Source: Muscardinus avellanarius
Lineage: Eukaryota > Chordata > Mammalia > Rodentia > Gliridae
Assembly: GCA_963383645.1 (NCBI GenBank)
Contig: OY726572.1
Location: 21,606,792-21,670,791 of the forward strand
Length of the DNA: 64,000 nucleotides
Direction of reading: 5' to 3'
Shown: positions 1 through 12,783 of the stretch, one piece after another
How the letters are laid out: each line of letters begins with the position of its first letter
Position numbering within the stretch: the first letter of the stretch is position 1
Translations under genes and position numbers: made by a program
Notes under the pieces: generated by a model
What the model saw: only the letters and a program-made list of their open reading frames with translations
What the model was told of the DNA's origin: nothing
The model's database searches: none

Positions 1-51
1 ACAACCTGGACTTAAAAAAAAAAAAAGAATTAAAAAACAATAAAAAAATCT

Positions 52-1550
52 TTTAGCTGGGCATGGTGGTACACAGTTGTAATCCCAGGATTTGGGAGGC
101 TGAGATAGGAGGACTGCTGTTCACCAACAGCCTCAGCTACTTAGTGAGGCCCTCTGTAACTCAATGAAATCCTGTTTCAAAATAAAGAATAAAAAATAGG
201 GCTGGAGGTGTAGCACAAAGGTAGAATGTCCCAGGGGTTCTATCCCTGGTACCACCAAACAAACAAACAAACAAACAAACAAACAAACAAACAAACAAAA
301 AACAAAAAAACCCAAAACACCCTCTAAAAAATAACTGGGAAGCCGGGCTTGGTGGCACACACTTGTAATCCCTGTGCTTGGGAGGCTGAGACAGGAGGAT
401 CACACAGCCTCAGCTACTCAGTGAGGCTCTCAGCAACTTAGTGAGACCCTGTTTCCAAATAAAATATAAAATGGGTCTGGGAGTATAGCCCGGAGGTAGA
501 AAGCTCCTGAGTTCCACCCCCAATACCACCAAAAACCAAACCAAACCAAACAAAACAAAAAAAAACCTGGGAGGCTGAGACAGGAGGATCGCACAGGTTC
601 GAAACCAGCCTCAGCTACTGAGTGAGGCTCTCAGCAACTTAGTGAGACCCTGTTTCCAAATAAACTATAAAATTGGTCTGGGAGTATAGCCCAGAGGTAG
701 AAAAGTCCCTGGAACCCAGGGGCATTTGACCTCCGAGTTACACCCTCTGCCCTATATTTTATTCTTTAATTTTGAAACAGGGTCTAAGTCGTGGAGGGCC
801 TAAGTAGCTGAGGTTGTCCGCAAACTGCGATCCTCTGGTCTCACCCTCCCAAATGCTGGGATTACAAGTGTGTGCTACCATGCCCAATGCTATAGTCTTT
901 TTAATATGTATAAAAAACCATATGAAATTATGTGCTGGGATGGAACCCAGGGGCAAACTATCTCCGAGCAACACTCCCAGGTCTATTTTCAAATTTATTT
1001 TGAAACAGAATCTCACTGAGTTGCAAAGGGCCTAAGTAGCTGAGGCTAGCTGTGAACCACTATCCTCCCATCTCAGCCTCCCATCTCAGCCTCCCAAATG
1101 CTGGGATTACAAGTGTGTGCCACCACGCCTGGCTTTACTGAAAAAAAAATTTTTTTTTGGCAGTACTAGGGGTGGAACCCTGGGGCACTCTACCTTCGAG
1201 CTATACCCCCAGCCCTATTTTTTATTCTTTATTTTGAAATAGGATCTCAGAGTTGCGAAGGGCATAAGTAGAAGCTGAGGCGGTCCACAAACCACGATCC
1301 TCCTGTCTCAGTCTTCCAAATGCTGGGATTACAAGCCTGAGCCACCACTCCTGGCAAACGTTTTTAATTATAAAATTATATTGACCTTTTGCCGGGTATG
1401 GTGGCCCACGCTTGGGAGGAAGAGACAGGAGGATCGTGCAGGTTCAAAGCCATCCTTGCTGGCTTAAGAGACCCTGTTTCCAAATAAAAAATAAAAAATG
1501 GGTCTGCAAGTATAGCCCAGAGGTAGAAGTCTTCCATCCCTAGTACCACC

Positions 1551-1605
<55 letters not shown>
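52..1605. repeat. SINE cluster with A-rich and (TA)n tracts in a GTF3C2 intron
   Basis: Plus-oriented dimeric SINEs lie at about 55-256 (with a CAAA-repeat tail to 300), 341-533, 566-735 (5'-truncated) and 1393-1550. Minus-oriented copies lie at about 740-885, 930-1135 and 1160-1358. A (A)n(TA)n tract follows at 1551-1605. No further GTF3C2 exon is seen between 1 and 1747. Confidence 0.85.
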
Positions 1606-1747
1606 TTTCTTTATTCTTTGTATTTTTTTTTTACAATGCTTGAATATTTATAACTATATTTATGAAACACCCAGCTCTGAACCAAAAAAGAAAACAACCA
1701 AAAGTAAGCATATGTTAAAAGCTCCTATGTTTGACTTTGTTCTTTAC

Positions 1748-4700
1748 CATTATAGTACCCAGCAGCCAGGTGGTGGTGGGGCCTGGTAGGCATCCAGGCC
1801 AGGCTAAGGCACTGACCACACTCAGAGGGGTCTGAAGCTTGCATGGATCCCACCTGAAGGGTCGCCACACATTGTACCTGGAGGGACAAATAGATAGGAC
1901 TAGGGTTAGGGGTACAATGGCTCAAATCAGTGTTGAACCCAGCAGGAGAGGGCACTTTTCAGAAGCAGGAGGCTCACTCTGGAATTAACTAGGTGAGACT
2001 AAGAAGACGGAGCCTCAGGTAAGGTAAAGTTTCTCACTCACCTTATAGATGGCAGGCTTCATTGCATCTGTGGGAGAAGAAAAGCAATAGCTGATGCTTT
2101 AGATCCAGAGGGCAAAGTTCCTAATCAGACCTTGCTCTGAGTTCAGGACCCCACCCTTTGTACAACAATTTCCCCTCATCCTTATTGAGAAATCCTTTAT
2201 CCTTCCACCCCCAATGCCCCATCTTCTTTCCTTCCGCTGTACCAGACATTACTCTTCCTGCCATCAGAACGCTAATCCTTCCACTCTGCTCTCTTCTCAT
2301 CCTCTTGCCATTTCCAGACTTGCTCATCTGGTTATACCTCCTTCTTCCTGAATGATCCACTTGCTCTCTCCTTTGGGTCATTCAAAGATAAATATGCCCG
2401 ACTGTCTCCTCTTCAACAGACAAAAATCTTTCCTTTGCCTCTGTTCACTCAAGCCACCACCCTGTTATTTGTTCCCCTTCACAGCCAAACCGCCTGCCCG
2501 AGGTCTATTCTTACGGTCTTCATTTTCTCACTTCCGGTTCCTCCTCAAGCTACTCTCCCATCAAGCCACCAAATAAGGGACTTCCCAGGGCTCAAACCTC
2601 AATCTACTCTTCTTTAAAGACTTAGCATTGTTGAAAAACAAATAAGAGCTGCCTTTGCCTGCCTCTGCCCCCGCGTGTTCCATTTTAGCCCTAATCCACT
2701 ATCCTCACAGCCAAGAGATGGTGAGTGTCTGTGGGAAGGGCAAGAGGGACTGGGATCAGAACTGCAGGGGAGATAATTCCCATCTACTTTTTATGTAACT
2801 AGTTAAGGGGTGCAGCAAGAGGGGAAGACCTGAAGGCAAAGAAGAGGGGCAGATAAAACATAACTGTGCTTAAAGATTACAGCTATGAGCCTGCAAAGAA
2901 AAAGAGAGCATGCTCAAGCCCAACAAAGTGAAGTCACAACAGGGGCTGGAAATGACTAAGACTTTGTACTAGAGACTGAGCCTGGAAGGGCTGGAGGGAA
3001 ACCGACAGGCCCTGCTAAAGTCCGGCCACTGCTACTGCAGCCCCATCTTGCTGTGCTCCTCACCTGGAGGCTGCTGAGCCAGCAGGGCCTCAGGATGCGG
3101 CAGACTGAACAGCAGCACCTTCCCATCTGAGCAGGCAAGAGCCAAGAGACCCAACCGGGGCAGGAGAGGATCCTAGAAAGTAAGACCAGATCCGTGCTGA
3201 GGCTTGCTGCCTTCAGGCACCTCTCAGAAAACCTCTAGGTTCTGATCCCTGAAAATACATGGGATCTTGGAAAACCAGCATCCACCATACTCCAACCTTC
3301 CTTCTTCCCAAACTGAGAACTCCCAGAGCCTTTCTTTCCTGGTTCTAAGTCCCAGAACCATGCCATAGTCAACTAGAAAGTACCTTCCGAAGGGTGCCTG
3401 GAAGTTCCCATGCTCCACTGGGGCAGAACTTGAGGTCCCAGATACAGCCATTGTCACAAGCAATCCCATAGACAAAGTGGGCCCTGTTGCCAGGACTGGA
3501 GAGAGAAAGCATGCAGGGAAAGTGGATGAATATAAAGGATGAGCCTAGGGCTGCTGGAGCACCGCTCCCTCGTCTCAGCCCAATCCAAGCCCTTCCTCCA
3601 TCCTTCCCTCCCACTTCCCCACCCATGGCAGTGTCCCAGCCCCACCTCACCAGCTTTCCTGCTGCAAAGTCCCAAGGCCCCAGAGCTGCAGCAGTCCAGG
3701 CCCTGAGTGAAGCTGACTCAGTGGGTGTGTCTCATTCATGTCAGGACTGGAGAAAAGGGCCACATACTGTGACGCTCCTGATCCCTCTGGCACTGGGCAC
3801 CAGTCCAGAGCCCAGAGTGGTCCCCCCGTGAAGAAAGACACATCCCAGCGCTCTGGGTGTGCTGTGATTGAGCTAAATCTAGAGAAAAAGCAAAGATGGG
3901 ATGAAGAGGTTAAGTAAAAGAACAGAATGGGAGCTCTACTTGGAGTATGACCTGGCTTAACCAAAGGCCTGAAAATCAAGAACGGACTACAGGTAAGAGC
4001 AGTGCTCAGCACCAGGGGTGCCCGCTCCTTGCCTCTCCAGTCTTTCTAGCTCCAGCTCATCTTCAAAGATGAGAGACTGTCCACTGAGTTCCTGCAGATG
4101 AATACATGTGACCTTAGAAACTGGTCTGATTCTGAGCCTCCCTACTTTCCCTGTCTGGCCAGCAACACTGAATACTACAGATCAGACAGGGCTGATCAGC
4201 TCTAGCTAGGGCTTCTATCCTTGGGTCCAACCAGAGCAGCACCAGAGGAAGAACAACTAATCTATCATCCTTTTCAAAGTTTATTTTTCAGCTGGGCATT
4301 ACAAGTGGTGATGCACACTTGCAATCCCAGTACTTGGGAGGCTGAGACAGGAGGATCACAGGTTAGTGGCCAGCTTCACCTACTTAGTAAGGCCCTGTTT
4401 CAAAATAAAGAATAAAAAATTGGGGATGTAGCTCAGAGAGAATGCCCCTACCTTCAGTTCCCAGTAAGGGGGAAAAAAAAAATCAATCTGTTTCTGTCCC
4501 CAAGCATCAGAAAAGTTGCTGAGCTGTGACTTTCACCTGTTTATTCGATAGAGTGTGCCATCCTCAGGAAGCCCTTCACGTTGTACAGAAAACAGTGGAG
4601 ATTTCTCCTCCTGGGGCAGGTAGGGTGCCGCCTCCCTGGGGGAAGAAAAAGGAAACAGGCTGAATTTGGAAACATTTCACCATCCAAGAATTCCCACCAT

Positions 4701-5238
4701 ATACCTAGACTCCTTTATCACTCTTCACCTCCAGTGTTGTACACAACCCTCGTAGGCTTCAGTGACATTGCTTTGACTTACAGTTCAGATAACAACTGCC
4801 ACATCCAGGCTAAGGGAATCCATTCAGCAAACTCCCACAATGAATGCGTCTGTTCTCGCCTGGAGAGAGAGAAGCATTATCAGTGGTGGAGGACAGAGAT
4901 TCTGCAGCTGCACTTCCAATACTTTTTTCAAGGGCAGAAATGACCTGTGGTATGTGCTGTCTGATATGCTAGTTGCTAGGAGCAAGTGGCCACTGAGCAC
5001 TTGAAATACAGCCAGTGCAATTTAGAAATAAAACATCTTGCTGGGCATGGTGGCGCAAGCTTGTAATCCCAGCACTTGGGAGTTTGAGACAGGAGGACTG
5101 CATAGGTTCGAAGCCAGCCTCAGCTATTTAGTGAGGCTCTCAGCAACTTAGTGAGACCCTGTTTCCAAATAAAGTATAACACAGGTCTGGGAGTATAACC
5201 CAGAGGTAGAAAAGCCCCCAGGTTTCACCCCTAGTACC

Positions 5239-5269
<31 letters not shown>

Positions 5270-7273
5270 TTTTGTTCTATGCTGGAGATCAAACCCGGTG
5301 TCATATGAATGCTAGGCAAGCACTCTGACACTAAGCTATACCCTAGCCGGTCTTGCCTTTGGAACAGTGCCTTTTGATAATCAATGTCATCACTGTGCTC
5401 TGTCCATGAGTACCTCCTCTTTTGAGATTGTCTTTGCACTCCTCTGCCACCCCTCCTCTCCCTCTCATTCCCCCAAACTTCTGTCCCAAAGTCTTACAGG
5501 TCCTTGGTGAGATGAAGGCACTTCCAAACAGGAGCCATGACGTAATTGGGTAAGCCATTGGGAGCCAATCCCCGGCAGTGTGGCTTCTGCTTCTGAAAAT
5601 CAAATTGCAGAAAACATAAGGAAGAGAATTTTTAGACTCAAGTCATTCCCAGAAGGCTGCTTTCTTTTCCAGTTCCTACTTCCCATCCCTGCCCCAGCAG
5701 CAAGTTAAATCTGTGTTTCAATCACTGAAAGGTCTTCTCTATCTCTGCTCCTACTTTCGTCAAAGCTGTAAATTCCCTCTCTACTGTCTGTTCATCTTTG
5801 GCGTCTCCCATGGCATTTTACTCAGGACTCACGTATACTTCTTGAAACTCCTGCCCCAAGGGATAGTTCCTCTGCCTTTCTTTTTTGGTAGTACTGGGAA
5901 TTGAACCCAGGAGCATTGTACCTGAGCTACATCTGCAACCCGATTGTTTTTTACTTTGAAACAGGGTTTCACTAAGTTGCTGAGGTTGGTCTCATACCTG
6001 TGATCCACCTATCTCAGCCTTCCAAGTAATGAGATTACAGGTGTGCACCACTGTACCCAGCTTCACGCCTCTAATATTTCTTTGCACATTCTCCCTCCTC
6101 TCATAGGTCTGGCTAGTGAGGGCATTCTTTCAGGGTCAGACTACCACTTTTATCTTTGATTATCAATTTTACCTATCAATAAATATAAACTGGGCTCAGA
6201 TCCAACTTTTCTGTAAAGTTCTAGACCTCAATAACTGTAGTACTGAACCATATTAAAGTCTGAGGCAAAAGAAAAAAAAATCTAGTAAACAGTTAAAACA
6301 ACAAAAACCTCAACACAGTTTCTATCTTTATTTAAAATTTTGATCTGGGAGTGGTGGCGCAGACTTCACAGATTTCAGTACTTGAGAGGCTGAGATAGGA
6401 GGATAGCAAGTTCTAGGCCAGCCTCAACAACTTAGAAAGACCCTGTTTTAAAATAAAAAATAGGGCTGAGGGTGTACATCTGACATAGAATGCCCCTGAA
6501 TTCAATCTCCAGCACCACCAAAATAAATAAATAAAAATATGATTCTAAACCTGTTGCATTAATTTTAATTTTTTTTTCGGAACTGGGGGTTGAAATCAGG
6601 AGCATTCTACCTCTGACTTACATCTTCAGCCTTATTTGTATTCTTTATTTATTTTTTTAATTTTTTGGGGGTACTGGGGATGGAACCCTTCTACCTCCAG
6701 GCTACATTCCCAGACCTATTTTATTTTTTTACTTGGAAACAGGGTCTCTTAAGCCAGCGAGGCTGGCTTAGAACCTGTGTGATCCTCCTGTCTCCACCAC
6801 CAAGCGCAGGGATTACAAGTGTGCGCCACCATGCCCAGCTGTATTTTTTATTTTGAAATGGGTCTTACTAAGTTAGGGAAGGTCTAAGTAGCTGAGGCTG
6901 GCTGTAAACCTGTGATCTTCCTATCTCAGCCTCCCAAGTACTGGGATTACAATTGTGCACCACCACACCCAGCATTAATTTTAATTTTTAAAATATTGCA
7001 CCAAATTATTTTTTTCTTTGCTTATTGAGGGCCTCAGTGCTTCCTTAAATGTTACTTGAGGTGAGCCTGGTGGCACAGGCCTGTAGTCCCACTACTTGGG
7101 AAGCTGAGACTGGAGGATTGCAGGTTCGAGGATAGCCTCAGCAAGCAGTGAAGAAGACCCAGGAACCTAATGAAACTGTTTCAAAACAAAAATCACACAC
7201 ACACACACATAAACAGGGCTAGTGGTGTCACTCAGATGTAGAATGCTCCTTGGCTCAAACCCCAGTAACCCCC

Positions 7274-7326
<53 letters not shown>

Positions 7327-9427
7327 AGATGCAGTTGAGGCAAGGAAAGTTCTAGTCCCATATACACAAATCGGCAACCAGACATTTCCAGTGGATGGTC
7401 CATGACCCAGAGGCACCTCTAATTTGACATGTCAGAAAGAACTCTCTCCCCTGATGCTACCATATCGCAGAAAACTCATCGAAAGCTTCTTCCTTTCCTT
7501 TATCTCCCAAGTCCTGATTTTCCTCACATACCTCTTAAATCTGCACCCAAGCCCCTTACCATATCTCAGCTGGATGACTAGAAACTGTCTCCTGTCAATT
7601 GCAGTTTAACTTATTTTCTTAACCAGGCATACTATTTTCCTACTTAAAAATCTTGTTGGCCAGGCGTGGTGGCGCACGCTTATAATCCCCGCGCTTGGGA
7701 GGCAGAGAGAGGAGGATCGTGCTGGTTTGAAGCCAGCCGTGCTGGCTTAAGAGACCCTTATAAAATAGGTCTGGGAGTGTAGCCCGGAGGTAGAAGGGCT
7801 TCCAGAAACCCCAGTACTACCAAAAAAAAAAAAAAAAAATCTTGTTGTAAGCCGGGCATGGGGGCGCATGCTTGTAATCCCAGTGCTTGGGAGGCTGAGA
7901 CAGAAAGATCTCACAGGTTTGAAGCCAGCCTCAGCCACTGAATGAGGCTCTCAGCAACTTAGTGAGACTCTGTTTCCAAATAACATATAAAATAGGTCTG
8001 GGAGTATAGCCTGGAGGTAGAAAAGCCCCTGGGTTCCACCCCCAGCACCAAAACCAAAAACAAACAAACAAACAAAAACAAAACAAAAAAACACACCTTT
8101 TTGTAAATCAGGGACAGTGGCACAGGCCTATAATACAAGTATTGGGGAGGCTGAGACAGGTGGATTGCAGGTTCAAAGCCAACCCCAGCAGCTTAGCGAG
8201 ACTCTGGATAACTTTGTGAGACCCTGTCCAAATAAAAAAATAAAATAGCAAAGCATGGTGGTGCATGCTTATAATCCCAGTAATTGGGAGACTGAAACAG
8301 GAGGATCCCAGGTTTGCAGCCAGCCTCAGCTACTCAGTGAGGCTCTCCACAATTTAGTGAGACCTTGTTTCAAGATAAAGAATAAAAACTAAGGCTGGGG
8401 TTATAGCCAAGAGGTAGAAAGCCCCTGGGTTCAATCTCTAGCACTTCCCCACCTCCCAGAAAACCTGGTGAGCCAGGCATGGTGCTGCACGCTTGTAATC
8501 CGAGTACTTGGGAGGCTGAAGGACCTCACAGGTTCGAAACCAGTCTCAGCTACTTAGTGAGGCTCTCAGCAACATAGTGAGACTGTTTCAAAATAAAATA
8601 TAAAATAGGTTTGGGAGTATAGCCCAGAGATAGAAGATCCCTGGGTTCTATTCCCAATACCATAAAAAAATAAAAAATAAAAATAAATAAACCAGACATG
8701 GTGGTGCATGCCTGTAAACTCCAGTACTTGGGAGGTTGAGACAGGAGGACAATAGGTTCAAGGACAGCTTTAGCAACTTAGTGAGACTCTCAGAAACCTA
8801 ACGAGACCTTGTTTGAAAATAAGAAATAATTGAGCCGGGTGTGGTGGTGCACGCTTGTAATCCCTGCACTTGGGAGGCGGAGACAGGAGGATCGCACAGG
8901 TTCGAAGCCAGCTGTGCTGGCTTAAGAGACCCTGTTTCCAAAAATTAAAAAAAGCATAAAATAGGTCTGGGAATGTAGCCTGGAGGTAGAAGGGCTTCCA
9001 GGAACCCCAGTACCACCAAAAAAAAAAAAGAAAATAAAAAAGAAATAATTGTAATCTCAGCATTCAGGAGGCTGAGACAGGAAGATCGCGGTTCACAGAC
9101 AGCCTCAGCTACTTAGTGAGGCCCTCCACAACTTAGTGAGACCCTGTTTCGAAATAAAGAATAAAAAATAGTGCTGGGGCCGGGCGTGGTGGCGCACGCT
9201 TGTAATCCCCATGCTTGGGAGGCAGAGACAGGAGGATTGCAGAGGTTTGTAGCCAGCCTCGCTGGCTTAAGAGACTCTGTTTTCAAATAAAAATATAAAA
9301 ATAGGTCTGGGAATGTAGCCCGGAGGTAGAATGGTTTCCAGGAACCCCAGTAACACCATAAAAAAAAAAAAATAGTGCTGGGTGTGTAGCTCGGAGATAG
9401 AATGCTTCTGGGTTCCTTCCCCAACAC

Positions 9428-9460
<33 letters not shown>

Positions 9461-12400
9461 AGAGAGAATAAAGCCGGGCGTGGTGGTGCACACACACAGC
9501 CTCAGCTACTTAGTGAGGCCCTCTGCAACTCAGTGAGACTCGGTTTCAAAATAAAGAATAAAAAATAGGGCAGGGAGTGTAGCTCGGAGGTAGAATGCCC
9601 CTGGGTTCCATCCCCAGATCCGCAAATAAATAAATTAATTAATTAATTAATTAAAAATAAATAAAAAAAAATAAAATTGAAAAATAAAAATAAAAAGGGC
9701 TGGGGAGCCAGGCGTGGTGGCGCACACTTGTAATCCCTGTGCTTGGGAGGAGGAAACAGGAGGATCGCGCAGGTTAGAAGCCAGCCGTGCTAGAGTAAGA
9801 GACCCTGTTTCCAAAAATAAAATATGTCTGGGAGTTTAGCCTGGAGGTAGAAGGGCTTCCAGGAACCCCAGTACCACCAAAAAAAAAAAAGGGCTGGGGA
9901 AGCCCAATGTGGTGGTGCACACTTGTAATCCCAGCACTTCAGAGGCTGAGACAAGAAGATCACAGGTTGGTGGCCTGTCTCAGCTACCTTTGAGTCACTC
10001 TGCAACTTAGTGGGGCCCTGTTTCAAAATAAAGAATAAGCCGAGCGTGGACACACACTTGTAATCCCAGTACTTGGAAGGTTGAGACAGAAGGATTGCAA
10101 ATTTGCAGCCAGCCTCAGCTACTTAGTGAGGCCCTTAGCAACATTAGTGAGACCATGTTTCAAAATAAATAATAATAAAAAAAATGGGGGCTGGGGGTAC
10201 AGTTTAGACGTAAAATGCCCCTGGATTTCATCCTTAGTACTAAAAAAATAAATAAAGAAAAAAAGAATAAAAATCAGGTTGGGGGACCGGGCGTAGTGGC
10301 GCACACTTGTAATTCCTGTGCTTGGGAGGCGGAGACAAGAGGATCACACAAGTTCGAAGCCAGCCTTGCTGGCCTAAGAGACCCTGTCTCCAAATAAAAA
10401 ATATAAAAGAGTTTTGGGAGTGTACCCTGGAGAAGGGTTCCACCCTCAGTACCAACAAAACAAACAAACAAACAAACAAAACAAAAAATCGGGCTGGGAG
10501 GTACAGCTGGGAAGTGGAAATCCAAGTTCAAACCCCAGTACCACACACACACACAGAAAAGGCTGTGGGTGTAGTTCAAAGGTCGAATGTTCCTGCCACA
10601 CCACACCACATGCGCATGTGCACACGGCAAACTTTATGCTGTGCATGTGGTGTGTGTGCTTACTTTTGGTGGGTACTGGGGATTGAACTCAGAGGCATTT
10701 TACCTCCTCATCCTGATTTTATTTGGAAATGGGGTTTCCCTAGGTTGAAGAGTGTCACACTACTTCCTGAGGCTGTCCTTGAACCTGCAATCCTTCTGTC
10801 TCACCCTCCCAATAAAGGGATTATAGACGTGTACCACACTCAGCCATGCTATATATATTTACAATTAAAAAACAAAACCAACCATTGTGGCTTTTACCAA
10901 TATGCCAAAATTACTTTCTTTTCCTGGTGTAGGCACTCATTACAGGCAAATACTGTGCAGCAAGGCTCCCTTGTTCTCATTTCTTTTTCCTTACAGAGAA
11001 TATTCAATTACAAACAAACAATCTTATTTATTTCACTCTTACCCTTATAACTTTTCTAATATCTCAGCTGTGTCCTCACCCCTTTTTTACTTGCTTTGGT
11101 CAGCACAATTACCATGCCAACTAGGTACCCAAAAGTCACTATCCTTTCAGGTATCTAACTGACTCCCTAAAAAATCCCATTTGTCCATTCACTTTCTTGT
11201 GCATTCAAGTTACCCCTGCAGTGGGTCCTCGTGGGGTGCTTCGGGGCGCTACAGGCTCAGGTTCTGATGAGTTCTCACTTGGGACCTCGCTTTCTTCCCC
11301 ATTTTCAGCCTCAACCTGGAGAACAAAGTCTTCGTCCTGTGCAGCAACATTTTCTTCTCCGCCTGGACAGGCCGCCGGCTGCTCGCTCCTCTTCGGTTTG
11401 GTGGGGCTGCTCACCTTGGGGCTCTTAGGACCAGACACTGGAGCAGGGAGGGCTGAAGAGAGCTCTTCAGCCAGTTCCTGAAGATACAGAAGTGCCCTGT
11501 GGGATAGGGCAAAGTCAGAGCCATCCTCACAAACATCTAATTTAGAGCCTACTTTTGGAGACCTGGTTCTTATCTCACTGGATCCTCCCAGTAACCCTAT
11601 GAAGTAGCTATGAATTTCCCCTTCCTTGTTGACAGATGAAGAAACAGTAATTAGGAAAGCGAAGAGACTTGGTATAGACAAGTCAGATAGCAAATGCGGA
11701 GTGTGAACTCACATCTTCCAAGTCCAGTGGACTTTTTACTCCACCATAGTCAAAGAACTTAAAGAGCAAGGGGAAAGAAAGAAAAGGGCACAAAAATAAT
11801 GAAGTAAGCTAAATGGTGAAATAGCAAGACCTGAGGGAAGTCTGTGAAAAAACGCGATGGAGTACAAGGAATAGAAAGAAGCCTCTTGGATATATATATA
11901 TGAAAGTTGCTGTGGTGAGAGCCCATACCCCGAGTCCAGATAGCACCCCTGCTTACCTGATATATCACCGTCTCCCCATCTCTCCAACAGCTGTCCCACC
12001 CCCCACCCCTTCAAACCCCCCCCTCCACCAAGCTGTGTCCCACAATCCTTACACTTGGGCAGCCCTTCGGCGGGGTCGTTCCCCAGGAGGGGTCTCAAAG
12101 TCCTCAGGGGGCCTCTTTGGAGATGGAGACTCTGGCTGATCTAGGCCTTTTGACAACTTCAGCAGGAGCAGGTCTCCCTTGGACTTTTGACTTCGTTTCT
12201 TAGGCATGGGGGTGGACAGAGTGTTGGATTGATCTAAAAGACCAGGAACCAGAGGGGATGATGGAGATTTACGCTGTTGGGGCCTTTTGGGGCCTTTTCG
12301 TGTCCTACTACCTCTCTTCCGGGCAGGCTTTGAGGCCCTAGGCTTTGAAATCTTTGACATCTCTGAAGAAAGATCTGTAGAGAAGAATATGGTCTGTGAG

Positions 12401-12783
12401 ATGGGACCAAAGCTCAAACCTTTTTGGAATAGATTATACTGCACCCAGGTTTGTAAGATCCTGTGAGTTCAACCTGCTCTATGTTGTCTTAGGCTAAGCA
12501 AGGTGAGACAAAAATATAGAAGAACAAGGTACATACCTTGCTGCTCCAGTGTGGAGAGGCTTTCTGGCTCTGAAGGAAGCATCCTCTCATCAGGAGAATC
12601 CTCAAATTCAGGCAAAGGGGTGGGCAATGCCATCTCTATGGAAGACTCCATACCGGCAGTTTCTGAGGAGCCCTCGACATCAAGCTGGTTTAGCATTTCT
12701 TGTCCAGGAGAGTCTACCACAATCATGTTTCCCACGGGGTCGGCCTCCCCCAGGGCAACACAGCCGACCCCGTAGGTATCCAT
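1748..12783 (-). CDS. GTF3C2: GTF3C2, general transcription factor IIIC subunit 2 (TFIIIC110), N-terminal ~576 residues; 3' part outside window
   Basis: TFIIIC subunit; TFIIIC binds the internal B box of tRNA-type Pol III genes and recruits TFIIIB. Eleven coding exons on the minus strand: 12783-12537, 12374-12053, 11496-11214, 5592-5498, 4859-4782, 4635-4537, 3878-3651, 3495-3384, 3172-3064, 2067-2042 and 1877-1748. All are bounded by GT-AG sites and all junctions keep phase (1729 nt). The start codon at 12783 opens with [15 protein letters not shown], as in human apart from small substitutions, and follows an acceptor that places the exon start at 12807. Visible parts are an acidic N-terminus, a Lys/Arg-rich basic segment (about residues 85-190, [16 protein letters not shown]) and the beginning of the WD-repeat part ([47 protein letters not shown]). 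The last exon ends in phase 1, so the gene continues left of position 1. The exons for the remaining ~335 residues of the human protein are missing. Identification rests on recalled human protein sequence; very secure. Confidence 0.97.
4291..4475 (+). repeat. Dimeric SINE
   Basis: A diverged copy inside a GTF3C2 intron: left monomer with GGGAGGCTGAGACAGGAGG, right monomer with GGGGATGTAGCTCAGAG. Confidence 0.8.
5038..5350. repeat. Dimeric SINE (+) followed by an ID element (-)
   Basis: A full plus-strand B1-ID dimer occupies 5038-5240 with an A24 tail. An inverted simple ID element follows at 5276-5350, with the tRNA-like segment GCTAGGCAAGCACTCTGACA retained, unlike the shortened right monomer of the dimers. 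Confidence 0.8.
5880..7325. repeat. Mixed SINEs and (CA)n in GTF3C2 intron 3
   Basis: Minus copies lie at 5880-6063 and 6575-6975 (two or three fused). Plus copies lie at 6345-6530 and 7055-7275. The last ends in a (CA)n microsatellite at 7276-7324 grown from its tail. The sequence at 6064-6344 is unique or unrecognised. Confidence 0.8.
7655..10600 (+). repeat. Head-to-tail and nested array of about 16 plus-oriented SINEs
   Basis: Consecutive plus-strand copies begin near 7655, 7853, 8105, 8250, 8472, 8694, 8833, 9050, 9178, 9474, 9715, 9900, 10040 and 10285, with orphan right monomers near 9365 and 10490. Several insert in the A-rich tail or linker of a neighbour. All oppose the direction of GTF3C2. 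Confidence 0.85.
9178..9367 (+). mobile_element. Young dimeric SINE nested in another SINE, with target-site duplication
   Basis: The 15-nt target AAAAATAGTGCTGGG is present on both sides (about 9163-9177 and 9368-9382). It splits the host SINE between its linker and its right monomer. The inserted copy is of the short type with GCTGGCTTAAGAGAC and GGAACCCCAGTA. Confidence 0.85.
10640..10850 (-). repeat. Dimeric SINE
   Basis: An inverted copy: right monomer GGTACTGGGGATTGAACTC, then left monomer remnant ending CACACTCAGCC. Repeat-free sequence follows from about 10,900 to the exon at 11,214. Confidence 0.75.
11580..11745. repeat. MIR remnant
   Basis: It carries diverged MIR landmarks: CCTATGAAGTAG, ACAGATGAAGAAAC, a segment resembling the MIR core, and GTGTGAACTCACATCTTCCAAGTCCAG. 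The call is by memory of the consensus. Confidence 0.55.

Noticed and set aside
7276..7324. Regular repeats that might suggest a CRISPR-like array
   Set aside because: This and the other regular tracts are simple microsatellites or SINE copies without unique spacers, and the genome is mammalian.
10322..11050. Plus-strand frame of 242 codons
   Set aside because: It is built from SINE, CAAA and CA repeat sequence plus intronic DNA, with no splice support or domain.
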